A DNA stretch of 38,198 nt from an uncultured Schlesneria sp. (GCA_903840265.1 CAIMFH010000061.1:1-38198), one strand, 5' to 3'; positions 25,791-35,473 are shown, counted from the first letter of the stretch. Program-made: numbers and translations. Notes: generated from the sequence alone by a model not told the origin.

Positions 25791-26483
25791 TCAAGTGACT
25801 TGAATCACATACGGATGCATGAAGTCGGGCCAGCGATGAACTTGGCCCCAGAGTTCGATCTTCCAGACGATCTCCAAGTCGTCGGTCTCGATTGACGCGG
25901 GCCGGTCGCCTGGAATGTGAAACGAGACGGACTGCTCCCAAAACTCTTCGGATGGTACGCTGCCGGGTTGTTCATCCAGAATATTCTCGGTCCACAATTC
26001 CTTTTCGTCGGTCGTTTTGTATCGCTCGGAATCTCCATCCGAATTGGAACGCGTCTTCCAAGTATGCCGACGCTCGACACATCGCAGATTCGCCCGCAGC
26101 GAGTTCAATGTGACTGGCCCCTCCTGGCGAAAACAGGCCTGCACAGTCGACCCGAGCGAGATCTGATCAGCATCGATCTCCAATAGGGTCTCTCGCACGC
26201 GACTCGCGAACCATTGGTGAATACCACTCATGATCAGGCACACACCAACGAAGCCAAAGACGCCAATGACTATCCAGGGGAGCCACACGCCATTCTGATC
26301 ATGCGGAAACCGAAGAACTAGCGAACCAAAACCGATCGCGACGCCGGTCAGCAACAGCCCCATAAAGAGCGCACAGCCAATGGATTGCCCCCAAGGGATT
26401 TCTCGCTTCAATCGAACCGGCAATCGACGAGTCTGGCGAAGCGTCTCGATTGCGGAAGTCCCGATCTGCTCGTTACCTGCCAT
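25791..26483 (-). CDS. Two-TM membrane protein, unknown function
   Basis: A 230-residue protein from ATG 26483; the frame extends to a GTG at 26525 that is less likely. Two hydrophobic segments lie close together (IGCALFMGLLLTGVAIGFGSLVL and WLPWIVIGVFGFVGVCLIMSGI), followed by a soluble part of about 140 residues with predicted beta strands and a WTENIL/WEQSVSFHIP segment. The layout (two helices, then an Ig-like beta domain) recalls DUF3592-type proteins, but I see no diagnostic motif. It is divergent from the NADH dehydrogenase gene. Confidence 0.65.
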   Translation of the reverse strand: MAGNEQIGTSAIETLRQTRRLPVRLKREIPWGQSIGCALFMGLLLTGVAIGFGSLVLRFPHDQNGVWLPWIVIGVFGFVGVCLIMSGIHQWFASRVRETLLEIDADQISLGSTVQACFRQEGPVTLNSLRANLRCVERRHTWKTRSNSDGDSERYKTTDEKELWTENILDEQPGSVPSEEFWEQSVSFHIPGDRPASIETDDLEIVWKIELWGQVHRWPDFMHPYVIQVT

Positions 26484-26594
26484 ACTATTTTGCTTTCCAA
26501 AGGACGGAGGCACCGCACCAATCACACGCGTTTCAATGAGCCATCAACTCACTGCTCTTCTCGCCCTGCGCCAACTCGTTACCATTTCTGCATC

Positions 26595-27896
26595 ATGGAA
26601 AATCATCGAGTCATCATTGTGGGCGGAGGCTTCGGCGGACTCAATGCAGCGGAATCGCTTAAACGTGGAGCGGTCGATGTCACGCTGATTGATCGTCGCA
26701 ATTTCCACCTGTTCCAGCCGCTGCTCTATCAGGTCGCCACTGGTGGCTTGTCACCATCTAACATCGCGGTGCCGCTTCGATCCATCGTTCGACATCAGAA
26801 AAACTGCCGCGTCCTGATGAGCGAAGTCGTTGGCTTTGATTTGACAAACCGAGCCTTAAAATTGACCGATGGCGAATTGTCTTATGATTCGCTCATCATC
26901 GCGACGGGGGCTCAGACCGGATATTTCGGCCACAATGAATGGGCAGATCTCGCTCCTGGGCTGAAGTCTTTGGAAGACGCTCTCGATATACGTCGCCGCA
27001 TCCTGAGCATCTTCGAAGTGGCCGAGCGGGAAGAAGACCCCGTCCGCCGCAGTGCCTTGCTGACAATCGTCGTCGTGGGCGGTGGTCCGACGGGTGTCGA
27101 ACTAGCGGGCACGCTGGCGGAGATTACTCGGCACACGTTGCGAAGTGACTTCCGCCGGTGTCAGCCTTCCGATGCCCGGATCTTGCTGGTTGATGCGGGG
27201 CCACGAATACTGGCTGCGTTTCCCGAAGACCTTTCCGCCGAAGCCGAGCGGAAGTTGAAAGAGAAGCATGTCGATGTCCGAGTCAATGCGGGCGTCGTGC
27301 GACTGGATGACAAGACCGTCGAATTAAGATCTGGCGACAAAACGGAGACCATCTTCACCGAGACCATCTTGTGGGCGGCTGGCGTGGAAGCTTCGCCCCT
27401 CGGAAAGGTCTTGATGGACGCAGCCGGATCGTCTGTGGGCCGCGGTGGACGAGTTCCCGTCACCGCCGAATTGCACCTGACCGAGTATCCCGAAGTCTTC
27501 GTGATCGGTGATCTGGCACTGGCCCTTGATCAGGCGGGTAAGCCATTGCCAGGTGTCGCCCCCGTTGCGATTCAGCAAGGGAAATACGCCGCCAAAATGA
27601 TCATGGCCCGCTTGACAAATGGCACTCTGCCGCCGTTCAAATATCACGACTACGGAAACATGGCGACCATCGGTCGATCTGCGGCGGTAGCTCAACTCGG
27701 CAAGTGGAAGTTCCGAGGTCGCATCGCGTGGCTGATGTGGCTGTTCATCCACCTGATGCAGATCGTGCGATTCGAAAATCGGGTTCTGGTTCTGATTCAG
27801 TGGGCGTGGAACTACATCACTTTCAATCGATCGGCACGCCTGATTACGGACGTCGACCGACGTCGCGCCGATTCAAACCATCAACCGGCAAACTGA
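26595..27896 (+). CDS. ndh: Type II NADH dehydrogenase (NDH-2)
   Basis: A 433-residue flavoprotein that should oxidise NADH and reduce membrane quinone without pumping protons. The FAD-binding Rossmann motif is VIIVGGGFGGLNAAESL at the N-terminus, the NAD(P)-binding motif VVVGGGPTGVELAGTLAEI is near residue 160, and the second FAD segment is EVFVIGDLAL. RRNFHLFQPLLYQVATGGLSP is characteristic of NDH-2. The C-terminal 55 residues are aromatic and amphipathic (WLMWLFIHLMQIVRFENRV, then WAWNYITFNRSARLI), as in the membrane-attachment helices of the family. I chose ATG 26595 because MENHRVIIVGGG is the normal N-terminus; the frame is open to 26385. Confidence 0.92.
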   Translation: MENHRVIIVGGGFGGLNAAESLKRGAVDVTLIDRRNFHLFQPLLYQVATGGLSPSNIAVPLRSIVRHQKNCRVLMSEVVGFDLTNRALKLTDGELSYDSLIIATGAQTGYFGHNEWADLAPGLKSLEDALDIRRRILSIFEVAEREEDPVRRSALLTIVVVGGGPTGVELAGTLAEITRHTLRSDFRRCQPSDARILLVDAGPRILAAFPEDLSAEAERKLKEKHVDVRVNAGVVRLDDKTVELRSGDKTETIFTETILWAAGVEASPLGKVLMDAAGSSVGRGGRVPVTAELHLTEYPEVFVIGDLALALDQAGKPLPGVAPVAIQQGKYAAKMIMARLTNGTLPPFKYHDYGNMATIGRSAAVAQLGKWKFRGRIAWLMWLFIHLMQIVRFENRVLVLIQWAWNYITFNRSARLITDVDRRRADSNHQPAN

Positions 27897-28276
27897 TGAC
27901 CTGGGAAGCATTCGTTCATTGGCGGGCTTGTGATGGCGAACTGCCCACGACCTGGTCGTCTGCACAATTCAAGGTTTGAGATGTCTCAGACTTCAAATTT
28001 GAGATCGCTTCGCATCATTGCCGCAGCACTTTTTAGACCGATGTCCACAGTCGCTAAAAGCACTGTCAAAAACACGCACTTTTTTGAGGAAAACCGCCAA
28101 AAACAGGGCTGCTTTGTCCCCCATTGTCAAAAACTGTCCTGGGGTGTCAAAATTTGTCAGTGAAATCTTCAAAGAAAGATCCCAACTTTTCCAAACACCA
28201 TCTTGTTCAGCGCACCGCAAAACGGACAATCAGGGTGACGACGATCGTCGCAGGTGCACCGTAACCAACGGGCACG

Positions 28277-28310
28277 CCTCTGGGCCGCTCTCTTAGCGGA
28301 AGATCAGAGG
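28277..28310. repeat. Nested inverted repeat
   Basis: Outer arms CCTCTG (28277-28282) and CAGAGG (28305-28310) enclose inner arms CCGCT and AGCGG around CTCTT. It could form a stem with internal bulges in RNA. The role is unknown. Confidence 0.45.
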
Positions 28311-28374
28311 TTCCTGTTCCTCAGTTGATGACAAACAAGACCACGCGGCCCGACCTCCCACCTCTTCCCTGAGC

Positions 28375-28390
28375 GGGGGCGTAAGCCCCC
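28375..28390. repeat. GC-rich hairpin GGGGGC-GTAA-GCCCCC
   Basis: Perfect 6-bp inverted repeat with a stable GTAA tetraloop. It resembles short GC hairpins scattered between genes in many planctomycetes. No T-tract follows. Confidence 0.55.
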
Positions 28391-28451
28391 TGGCCCAACA
28401 ACACACAACCTCTCTTATCATACGGGTTCACATGACAACTCAATCGCCCTC

Positions 28452-28493
28452 GTTCGGCGCCCCTTTTTGTTCGGCGCGGGTCTTTTTGTTCGG
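28452..28493. repeat. Short tandem repeat of GTTCGGCG...CTTTTT
   Basis: Units begin at 28452 (17 bases), 28469 (19 bases) and 28488 (partial). Each starts GTTCGGC and the two complete ones end in CTTTTT. Confidence 0.5.
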
Positions 28494-28785
28494 CCCGACC
28501 TCAGGAAGGCTCGCATTTGGCAGTGCCTTTCGCGATTTCCCTTGTTTTCAAGGGGCAAATCTTCCAACACCCCCAAAACACTGACATGGACTGACAAATT
28601 CTGCCAAATCGTAAGGAAACTGAACCCAATGAAGTCAGCCTGCCCCGCTTCTGCTCTCAAACGAACACCACGAAACGACTTCAGCCGATCACTGAGCCGC
28701 GTTCCGTGGCACATTGGCATGGCCCAGGAACCCTTGTAGAGTGAGTGGTCTATTCGCTGACCCGGACGGTTAGAAGGCAATTTGC

Positions 28786-31206
28786 ATGAGTCACTCGGAT
28801 CGCAGCAGAACGACGAAATCACTCGCATTCGCGCTGTTGATGTCGATGGCAATGATCGGAACGTTAAGCGCGGCACCGAATTTCGATGCGGATCTGCTTC
28901 CCTATCTCAAGACTCATTGTCTGCGATGCCACAACCAGGAGAAGCAGGAAGGGGACTTCCGCATCGATCAGTTGTCTCACCAGGTCGGACGTGAGAACAC
29001 GCCGCAATGGGCCGAGGTGATGGAACGAATCAGCTCGGGCGAAATGCCGCCGAAAGAATTGAAAGTTCGACCGACTGCCGAAGAGAATGCGGCCATCGTG
29101 GAATGGCTGGCCGCACGCATCAAAGAGGGAATCGCCGACCGCATGGCTCAGCGCGGTCGTGTCTCTTACAACCGCCTGACTCGGGATGAATACGTCAACA
29201 CGATCCGCGATCTGATGGGCGTGCATTTCGATGCGACCGACCCGGGGGGCTTCACCGATGATCCGGAGTGGCATGGGTTTGAACGCATCGGCTCGGTGCT
29301 GACTCTTTCACCGTCCAATATCGAGAAGTATCTCGCCGCTGCCGAGGTGATCTTGTCTGAAGCGTACCCCGCAAAGAAGCCGGTGGTACTCGAAAGTGTC
29401 CGGCGTGCAGTCCCCGAGGACCACATTGACCAACCGCATCGCGAACGTCTGAAGGAACTGGGACTGCTTGATAAAGTCCGGTTCGAGATGTGGGCGGGAG
29501 ACATCTTTCGAGCATCCTCACCCGGTTCGCTGCCGGAAGCGGGGATCTACGAAATCAGCTACACGCTCAGCGGCTTGAAGCCGCTCAATGGACGGGCCCC
29601 TCGCCTGTTTGTGTACGAGAAGTCACTGGATCGCGTGCTGTTCGAGCAAGATGTTGTCGCTCCCGAGGATCAGCCGATCACGGTCACCTTTCGTGCTCAC
29701 TTGCCGAAGGGAGGACCGAACATCGATGTGATCAATAACATCCCCGGCCTGTCGAACAACTTTCGTTCGGGCCGTCACGGGAACAAGCCGTTCATCAGCA
29801 CGAAGGACGGCCGGATCCCGTGGCAGATGAAGTTGACCGACGAGCAAGGCCGCCCGCGTTATCCGTTTCTGATTCTGGATTCGGTCGCCTGGCGCGGCCC
29901 GATTATTACTGAACAAGAACAGCAGCGTCGCGACGAATACCGCCCCGCTGAAGAAGGGAATCTGGAGCAGGTTCGCGTCGGTCTTGGAAGGCTGACTCGA
30001 CGCGCGTTTCGGCGCCCGGTCTCCACGGAGGAAATCGATAGTTACGTGGGAATCGTGAAGGCAGAGTTAGCGGCAGGAGAAAAGTTCGCGGACGCCGTCA
30101 AAGCGGGGATGCTCGCCGTGTTGTGTTCGAAGAGCTTCCTGTTCATCGCCGAAGGGGACGAGGAATCCAGCCGCCAGACTCTGAATGACTGGGAGATCGC
30201 GAGCCGCTTGTCGTATCTCCTATGGAGTACGATGCCAGACGACGAACTATTCGCGTTGGCCGAACAGGGGAAGCTTCGAGACAAAGCCGAACTTGGTCGA
30301 CAGGTCCAGCGGATGTTGGCGGATCCTCGCTCCGAGCGATTCAGCGATTCGTTTGCGTCTCAGTGGTTGAACCTGCGAAAAGTGGGCATGTTTCCGCCCG
30401 ATAAGAATCTGTATCCCGACTACGACAAGTCGTTGGAAACGAGCATGGTCGGCGAGACCAAGGCGTTCTTCCGCGAAGTGCTGACACGTGGCCTGACGCT
30501 GCGAGAGTTTTTGAATTCCGATTGGACGATGGCGAACTCTCGGTTGGCTCAGTTCTATGGACTGCCGGATGTCGCTGGAGCGGGCTTTCAGCGTGTGTCT
30601 CTCACTCCCGAAAGTCATCGCGGCGGGTTGCTGACGCAGGCGGCGATTCTGTCGCAGACATCGGACGGAACGCGACACCGGCCGGTGCATCGTGGCAAAT
30701 GGGTCTCGGAAGCAATCTTTGGCAAAGAGCCTCCCCCTCCACCGGCCAACGTCGATCCAATCGAGCCGAACCCGGTGAATTCGCCCAAGGCAACGTTGCG
30801 GATGAAATTGGAAGCCCACATTCATGATCCGCGCTGCGCATCGTGTCACAGCAAAATCGACCCGCTCGGCCTGGCCTTCGAGAACTACGATGCGATCGGT
30901 CGCTGGCGCACTCATGAAGTTGTCGAGGGAACAGGTGATAACCCACCCGTGAACCCCAGCGGCAAGCTGCCAGATGGCCGCACCTATCAAACTCCTGAAG
31001 AATTTCGCAAATTGCTGGTGGCCGATGTCGAATCATTCAATTCGGCGTTCATCGAGAAACTGGCGACCTACGGTCTGCGTCGCAGCATGTCATTCGACGA
31101 TCGCGACGACCTCGCTGCGATTGCCAAAGTGGGCCGAACCCACGATTACCGGCTACGTGATATCATTGAAGCGTTCGTGCTGTCGGACCTGTTTCAGAAG
31201 CGATAG
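28786..31206 (+). CDS. Secreted cytochrome-like protein, DUF1587/1592/1588/1585 type
   Basis: An 806-residue exported protein with a signal peptide (AFALLMSMAMIGTLSAA). A haem-binding CLRCH lies at residues 45-49, in a planctomycete cytochrome-C-like domain that continues with WAEVMERISSGEMPP. Then come DUF1587 (RLTRDEYVNTIRDLMGV), DUF1595 (GRLTRRAFRRPVS), DUF1592 (SRLSYLLWSTMPDDEL to FASQWLNLRKVG), DUF1588 (RGGLLTQAAILSQTSDGTRHRPVHRG) and DUF1585 near the end (YGLRRSMSFDDRDDL). A second CxxCH, CASCHSKIDPLG, lies before the last domain. The family is hugely expanded in planctomycetes; an electron-transfer or oxidative role outside the cytoplasm is likely, but the substrate is unknown. A DUF1552 gene follows 28 bp downstream. 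AAGG precedes the ATG. Confidence 0.9.
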   Translation: MSHSDRSRTTKSLAFALLMSMAMIGTLSAAPNFDADLLPYLKTHCLRCHNQEKQEGDFRIDQLSHQVGRENTPQWAEVMERISSGEMPPKELKVRPTAEENAAIVEWLAARIKEGIADRMAQRGRVSYNRLTRDEYVNTIRDLMGVHFDATDPGGFTDDPEWHGFERIGSVLTLSPSNIEKYLAAAEVILSEAYPAKKPVVLESVRRAVPEDHIDQPHRERLKELGLLDKVRFEMWAGDIFRASSPGSLPEAGIYEISYTLSGLKPLNGRAPRLFVYEKSLDRVLFEQDVVAPEDQPITVTFRAHLPKGGPNIDVINNIPGLSNNFRSGRHGNKPFISTKDGRIPWQMKLTDEQGRPRYPFLILDSVAWRGPIITEQEQQRRDEYRPAEEGNLEQVRVGLGRLTRRAFRRPVSTEEIDSYVGIVKAELAAGEKFADAVKAGMLAVLCSKSFLFIAEGDEESSRQTLNDWEIASRLSYLLWSTMPDDELFALAEQGKLRDKAELGRQVQRMLADPRSERFSDSFASQWLNLRKVGMFPPDKNLYPDYDKSLETSMVGETKAFFREVLTRGLTLREFLNSDWTMANSRLAQFYGLPDVAGAGFQRVSLTPESHRGGLLTQAAILSQTSDGTRHRPVHRGKWVSEAIFGKEPPPPPANVDPIEPNPVNSPKATLRMKLEAHIHDPRCASCHSKIDPLGLAFENYDAIGRWRTHEVVEGTGDNPPVNPSGKLPDGRTYQTPEEFRKLLVADVESFNSAFIEKLATYGLRRSMSFDDRDDLAAIAKVGRTHDYRLRDIIEAFVLSDLFQKR

Positions 31207-31234
31207 CGCGCCCTGTTCGCAAAGGATTTGACTC

Positions 31235-32614
31235 ATGAGCAACGTGAACATGAACCGTTGGCAAATCAGTCGCCGCCAAATGCTGCGCGGGGTTGGCGTT
31301 TCGCTAGCATTGCCGATGCTTGATTGCATGGTCACTCCCAGTTTTGGTGGCAACCAGCCCGTAGCAACGAAGCCGAAGCGCAGTGTGTTCCTCTACATTC
31401 CAAATGGAGTCAACACACTGACGTGGCAGATCGAGAAAGCCGGGTCCGAGTTTGAATTCTCCAAGCCGATGCAATCGCTGGAACGACATCGGGCCGATGT
31501 CACGCCGATCAGTGGACTCCATCATCCGATGGTACTAGGCAAGCACCACAACTGCGACAAAGTGTGGCTGACGGGAGCCAATGTTCCCAGCAATGGCGGA
31601 GCGTTCCGCAATACTGTTTCTGCCGATCAACTGATCGCCGAAGTCCAGGGACAGTCCACGCGATTCGCCTCGTTGGAGTTGGCAATCGAAGGTCATTCGC
31701 TCGCGTGGTCTCGCGACGGCATTCAGATACCAGCGGAGCAGAACACCCGCAACATCTTCAATATGCTGTTTGGAGTGGAGCGGGAAAGTAAGAGTGAAAT
31801 CAGCCGCCGCCTGAGCCGACGTGGCAGCATACTCGATGTCGTTGCGGACGATGCTCAGCGAGTCAACAAGAAGCTGGGACGCGACGATCGTTCTAAGCTC
31901 GATGAATACCTGACGGCAGTTCGTCAGGTCGAAGTTCGCACCGAGCGTGCCGAAGCCTGGCTGAGTATTCCGAAGCCAAAGATCGACCCCGCCGACGAAG
32001 CGAGACTGACTCGCAAGCTCGATATGAGTCGAGTCAAAGAGTATTACCGTCTGTTCAACGAGCTGATGGTGATGGCATTGCGAACGGACTCGACCCGCGT
32101 CATCACCTGCATGGTCTGCAGTGAATCCAACGGCGGTGCCATCCCGGATATTGGTATTTCGCAAGCGCGACATGGCTTGTCACATCACAATGGCGATCCT
32201 GAACAGCTTCGTCGGCTGACCGAGACCGATACATTTCTCGTCGAACAGTTCAGCGATTTGCTCGACCGGCTGAAGTCGCAGCAGGAAGAGGGACGCTCAC
32301 TGTTGGATACGACTCAAGTTTTGTGGGGCAGTGGTATGGCCTACGGTCATAGTCACGGCAACGCGAATTTGCCGACGATCCTGGCTGGCGGACGAGCCTT
32401 GGGATACAAGCACGGCCAGCACGTCGATTTCAATCTGCCGAAACTTGGTCAGTACAACGTGGCCGACGCCAATAGCCACTATCGCGTCTGCTCCCGACCG
32501 GTGGACGACAATGCGCGACTCAGCAATCTGCTGCTGACAATGGTGCAGCGGGCCGATGTCGAGAGCAGTCAGTTTCAAGACAGCCTCGGCAGCGTCTCGA
32601 AGGTTCTGGTTTGA
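31235..32614 (+). CDS. DUF1552 protein, exported
   Basis: A 459-residue protein. The N-terminus has a twin-arginine-like signal, [18 protein letters not shown]. The mature part follows the DUF1552 pattern: [58 protein letters not shown], a long helical middle with [21 protein letters not shown], and [31 protein letters not shown] near the end. The fold is probably related to the alkaline-phosphatase-like DUF1501 proteins, with several His and Asp residues that could bind metal. In planctomycetes DUF1552 is almost always encoded after a DUF1592 protein, as here, so the two probably act together outside the cytoplasm. AAAGGA precedes the ATG. Confidence 0.88.
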   Translation: MSNVNMNRWQISRRQMLRGVGVSLALPMLDCMVTPSFGGNQPVATKPKRSVFLYIPNGVNTLTWQIEKAGSEFEFSKPMQSLERHRADVTPISGLHHPMVLGKHHNCDKVWLTGANVPSNGGAFRNTVSADQLIAEVQGQSTRFASLELAIEGHSLAWSRDGIQIPAEQNTRNIFNMLFGVERESKSEISRRLSRRGSILDVVADDAQRVNKKLGRDDRSKLDEYLTAVRQVEVRTERAEAWLSIPKPKIDPADEARLTRKLDMSRVKEYYRLFNELMVMALRTDSTRVITCMVCSESNGGAIPDIGISQARHGLSHHNGDPEQLRRLTETDTFLVEQFSDLLDRLKSQQEEGRSLLDTTQVLWGSGMAYGHSHGNANLPTILAGGRALGYKHGQHVDFNLPKLGQYNVADANSHYRVCSRPVDDNARLSNLLLTMVQRADVESSQFQDSLGSVSKVLV

Positions 32615-32633
32615 GTATCGGTGGAGTGACGAG

Positions 32634-33863
32634 ATGAAGGTAACGAGTGACGAGGGGATCGATATCCGAACTTTTTCGCGACTTGCGTTCGTCTGCTTGT
32701 GCTTGTCGGTCACGTCGTTGCACGCGGCTGATGATGCGAAATTCCGCACGGACGACAGTCCCGACAAATCGCTGCCGTGGTTTCAGTTGGTCGACGGAAA
32801 GTTTCCACCGTTGAACTCGGCGCACGCCATTTCGGGCGAACTGATTCAAGTCGACCATTTGGAACGCCGCTTCCAGATCCGCGTTGATCGAAATGACACT
32901 CAGCAAGCTGGCTACATGGATCTGCCGTTAGACGGGGTCATGCTGCCTTATGGTTCGATCTATTACCACGGGGCTCCCGCGGACCTGCAGGATATTCCAT
33001 TAGGAACGCACCTGCATGGGTTGTTCTATACGAGGGCGGTCGACGACAAGTCACGCTCGAACGCCAAGCCCGATCGTCGGATGACGAACGAAGCGGCATT
33101 CAAACGGTGCCTGCGTCTGGAGGATGACTTTAGCTTCTACACGCGACAAAAGCAGAGTTGGCAAATTGATGCCGTCAACCTCCCGGAGAAAAAGCTCACG
33201 GCGACGTTGCAACACGACGGCACTGCTGTTGGCAAGGCGAAGACATTCGACTTACAGGCCAGTACGCGAGTGCGAAAAGGGAGCGGATTCGAAAAGCTCG
33301 ATTCGCTCGTACCCGGCCAAATCGTGCAGTTCAACATCACTTGGGCAACGCTCTACGGTGCGGGCCGCATTCTGGAGATCTGGATCGACGAACCGAGTCG
33401 CGAACTCACTACCGCCCAGCAGTTGGAGCGTCATCGAGATCAAGTTCGCGATCGTGGGTTACCAGGCTGGATCGACGAAGTCGACGACGACGCTCAAATC
33501 GTGACGATCACCTTCTTCGACAACGTGGACTTGAAGCTGTTCGACGAACTGAAGGGGATCAACGAAGAACCTCACGGCTGGCCCTTCTCGAAGCGTGAAG
33601 ACGATCCCAAGGCACCCAAGGGGGGCATTGCCGTGGCGCGCGAGTGCCTGATGACCTATGACCCCGTCAACGATCGCAAAGGGGGCAACATCCTGGCAAT
33701 CAACAAGGTCCCGATTGTCCCTGGATGCAGCGGCGTTCAGATCAAAGTGAAATGCTGTATGCTGCTCGAAGGGCACCGCCCTACGCGGATAGTCCGGTTC
33801 TATCCTGCGACCTGGAAGGTCAATGCTCTTCCTCACGAAGAACAATTCCACGGCCGAGAGTGA
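32634..33863 (+). CDS. Exported protein of unknown function in the DUF1592/DUF1552/DUF1501 cluster
   Basis: A 409-residue protein from ATG 32634, with GGAG seven bases upstream and 19 bp after the DUF1552 stop. The N-terminus has a signal peptide (FSRLAFVCLCLSVTSLHA). The mature part contains several small beta-rich segments: SGELIQVDHLERRFQIRV, then GTHLHGLFYTRAVDD, KLTATLQHDGTAVGKAKTFDLQAST and IDEVDDDAQIVTITFFDNVD, which look like repeated OB-like strands. I recognise no family. Tight spacing implies co-translation with DUF1552. The DUF1501 gene follows after 177 bp. Confidence 0.75.
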   Translation: MKVTSDEGIDIRTFSRLAFVCLCLSVTSLHAADDAKFRTDDSPDKSLPWFQLVDGKFPPLNSAHAISGELIQVDHLERRFQIRVDRNDTQQAGYMDLPLDGVMLPYGSIYYHGAPADLQDIPLGTHLHGLFYTRAVDDKSRSNAKPDRRMTNEAAFKRCLRLEDDFSFYTRQKQSWQIDAVNLPEKKLTATLQHDGTAVGKAKTFDLQASTRVRKGSGFEKLDSLVPGQIVQFNITWATLYGAGRILEIWIDEPSRELTTAQQLERHRDQVRDRGLPGWIDEVDDDAQIVTITFFDNVDLKLFDELKGINEEPHGWPFSKREDDPKAPKGGIAVARECLMTYDPVNDRKGGNILAINKVPIVPGCSGVQIKVKCCMLLEGHRPTRIVRFYPATWKVNALPHEEQFHGRE

Positions 33864-34040
33864 GTCTAAGGCGTGGATTCGGGGCGATTCAAAAGGGCTC
33901 CTTGCTCCATTTCGGATTCCCCCCTAAATGGCGAATGTCGCCCGAATCGGAATAGCATACATGCAGATTTGTTGATACAAGAAGCGGGGGCTGTGTAAGG
34001 AAGCCATTCGCAGAACATCGCTGCCGATAGGAGTTTGAGC

Positions 34041-35435
34041 ATGTTGACGATTGCTGGAGGTTCCACGTCGGCTCGTGATTTCTGCGATGGTGTCTCTCGA
34101 CGCGACTTCCTGAGGATCGGCACACTCGCCGCGATGGGGACCGCTGGTGGGTGGGCGTTGCCGGACCTGCTCCGAGCCGAATCGCTCTCGGGTCGCAAGA
34201 CGCCGAAGTCCGTCATCATGATTTACCTGGTGGGCGGGCCGCCGCATCAGGACATGTTTGACCTGAAGCCGGAAGCGCCGCGGGAAATTGCCGGTCCGTG
34301 GCGACCGATTGCGACGAATGTGCCCGGATTCGAGATTTGTGAGGCATTTCCTCGCCTGGCGACGATGGCGGACAAGTTGACGGTGATTCGCTCGCTGGTC
34401 GGCAATCAACACGATCACGATGCGATTCAGGTCTTCAATGGCCACGATCCGAATAAGCCGAAGCCATCGGGCGGCTGGCCGCAGTTCGGCACTGCCGTAT
34501 CAAAGCTGCAGGGTCCAGCGCTTCGAGAATCCCCACCGTATGTCAGTCTGTGTTACACCTGTACTCACGGCCCCTACAACGAACCGGGTCCGGGATTTCT
34601 CGGAGCTGCGCATTCGCCATTCCGGCCGCTGGGGGATACGCGTAAAGACATGGTCCTCAATGGCGTGACTCTGGAGCGATTGGCCGATCGGAAATCGCTG
34701 CTCAATAGTTTTGACCTCATGCGACGCGAGATTGATCAAACGTCAATGATGACGGGCCTGGACGCCTTCAACGAACAGGCGATGGGGCTGCTCACGTCTT
34801 CCAAGTTGGCGGAAGCGCTGGATCTCTCGCGGGAAGATCCGCGCACGGTTGCGCGATACGGGACCGGTGACCCGAAGATCATGATCGATGGCAATGGAGC
34901 ACCGCGTGTACCGCAAAGCCTGCTAGTCGCCCGCCGATTGATTGAGGCTGGCGTCCGCGTGGTCACCCTGAATTACAGCAAGTGGGACTTTCACGGCGGT
35001 CTGAACGCCGAAGGTCGAGCCAATAACTCGATCTTCCTGCGTGAGGCCGAGGATTTTCCCGTCTTCGATCAATGCGTCAGCGCGCTTGTGGAAGATCTGC
35101 ATTTGAGGGGCCTGGCCGAAGATTGCGCTGTAGTGGTGTGGGGAGAATTCGGTCGAACGCCAAAGATCAGCGCCGCCGTCGGGCGCGACCATTGGCCGCA
35201 GGTCAACTGCGCATTGATGGCGGGTGGCGCAATGCGACACGGACAGGTCATCGGCGCGACGGATCGTATCGCCGGCGAAGCCATCGCTCGACCGGTCACA
35301 TTCGGCGAAGTCTATTCCACGCTGTTCCATCATCTGGGAATCGATAGCGGCCAGGCAACAATCAACGACCTGAACGGGCGTCCTCAATACCTTGTCGAAG
35401 GGAATGCCCGCCCCATGGCAGAGCTGGTCTCGTGA
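34041..35435 (+). CDS. DUF1501 protein, Tat-exported
   Basis: A 464-residue protein. ATG 34041 has AGGAG seven bases upstream; a TTG two codons earlier is less likely. The N-terminus has a Tat signal, SRRDFLRIGTLAAMG, followed by GGWALPDLLRAE. The DUF1501 domain starts with KSVIMIYLVGGPPHQDMFDLKPEAP and includes VIRSLVGNQHDHDAIQVFNGH, VTLNYSKWDFHGGL and VVWGEFGRTPKISAAVGRDHWPQVNCALMAGGAM near the end. These acidic and His positions match the metal sites of the sulfatase/alkaline-phosphatase fold. The enzymatic activity is not established. It closes the plus-strand export cluster. Confidence 0.9.
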   Translation: MLTIAGGSTSARDFCDGVSRRDFLRIGTLAAMGTAGGWALPDLLRAESLSGRKTPKSVIMIYLVGGPPHQDMFDLKPEAPREIAGPWRPIATNVPGFEICEAFPRLATMADKLTVIRSLVGNQHDHDAIQVFNGHDPNKPKPSGGWPQFGTAVSKLQGPALRESPPYVSLCYTCTHGPYNEPGPGFLGAAHSPFRPLGDTRKDMVLNGVTLERLADRKSLLNSFDLMRREIDQTSMMTGLDAFNEQAMGLLTSSKLAEALDLSREDPRTVARYGTGDPKIMIDGNGAPRVPQSLLVARRLIEAGVRVVTLNYSKWDFHGGLNAEGRANNSIFLREAEDFPVFDQCVSALVEDLHLRGLAEDCAVVVWGEFGRTPKISAAVGRDHWPQVNCALMAGGAMRHGQVIGATDRIAGEAIARPVTFGEVYSTLFHHLGIDSGQATINDLNGRPQYLVEGNARPMAELVS

Positions 35436-35473
35436 TCTTCAGTCGAATAACAGGTCACCGGTGCTAATCCAGC

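Larger units (their letters stand above)
27897..28785. other. 889-bp repeat- and hairpin-rich intergenic region
   Basis: No convincing gene is seen. It contains three copies of TGTCAAAA (28064, 28125, 28145), a two-part hairpin with arms CCTCTG/CAGAGG and CCGCT/AGCGG (28277-28310), a GGGGGC-GTAA-GCCCCC hairpin (28375-28390) and a short tandem repeat (28452-28493). Reading frames in 28418-28876 on both strands lack ribosome sites and domain features. The promoter of the DUF1592 operon must lie near the right end. Confidence 0.5.

Noticed and set aside
27993-28310. Possible CRISPR array or tRNA in the 28-kb spacer
   Set aside because: The TGTCAAAA copies are unevenly spaced and too short for CRISPR repeats, and no cloverleaf can be drawn.
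28418-28876. Minus-strand frame of 152 codons and plus-strand frame of 90 codons in the repeat-rich spacer
   Set aside because: Neither has a ribosome site or domain, and the minus frame runs into the start of the DUF1592 gene. A segment reading GSWAMPMCHGTRL may itself be a dispersed repeat, but I could not confirm that.
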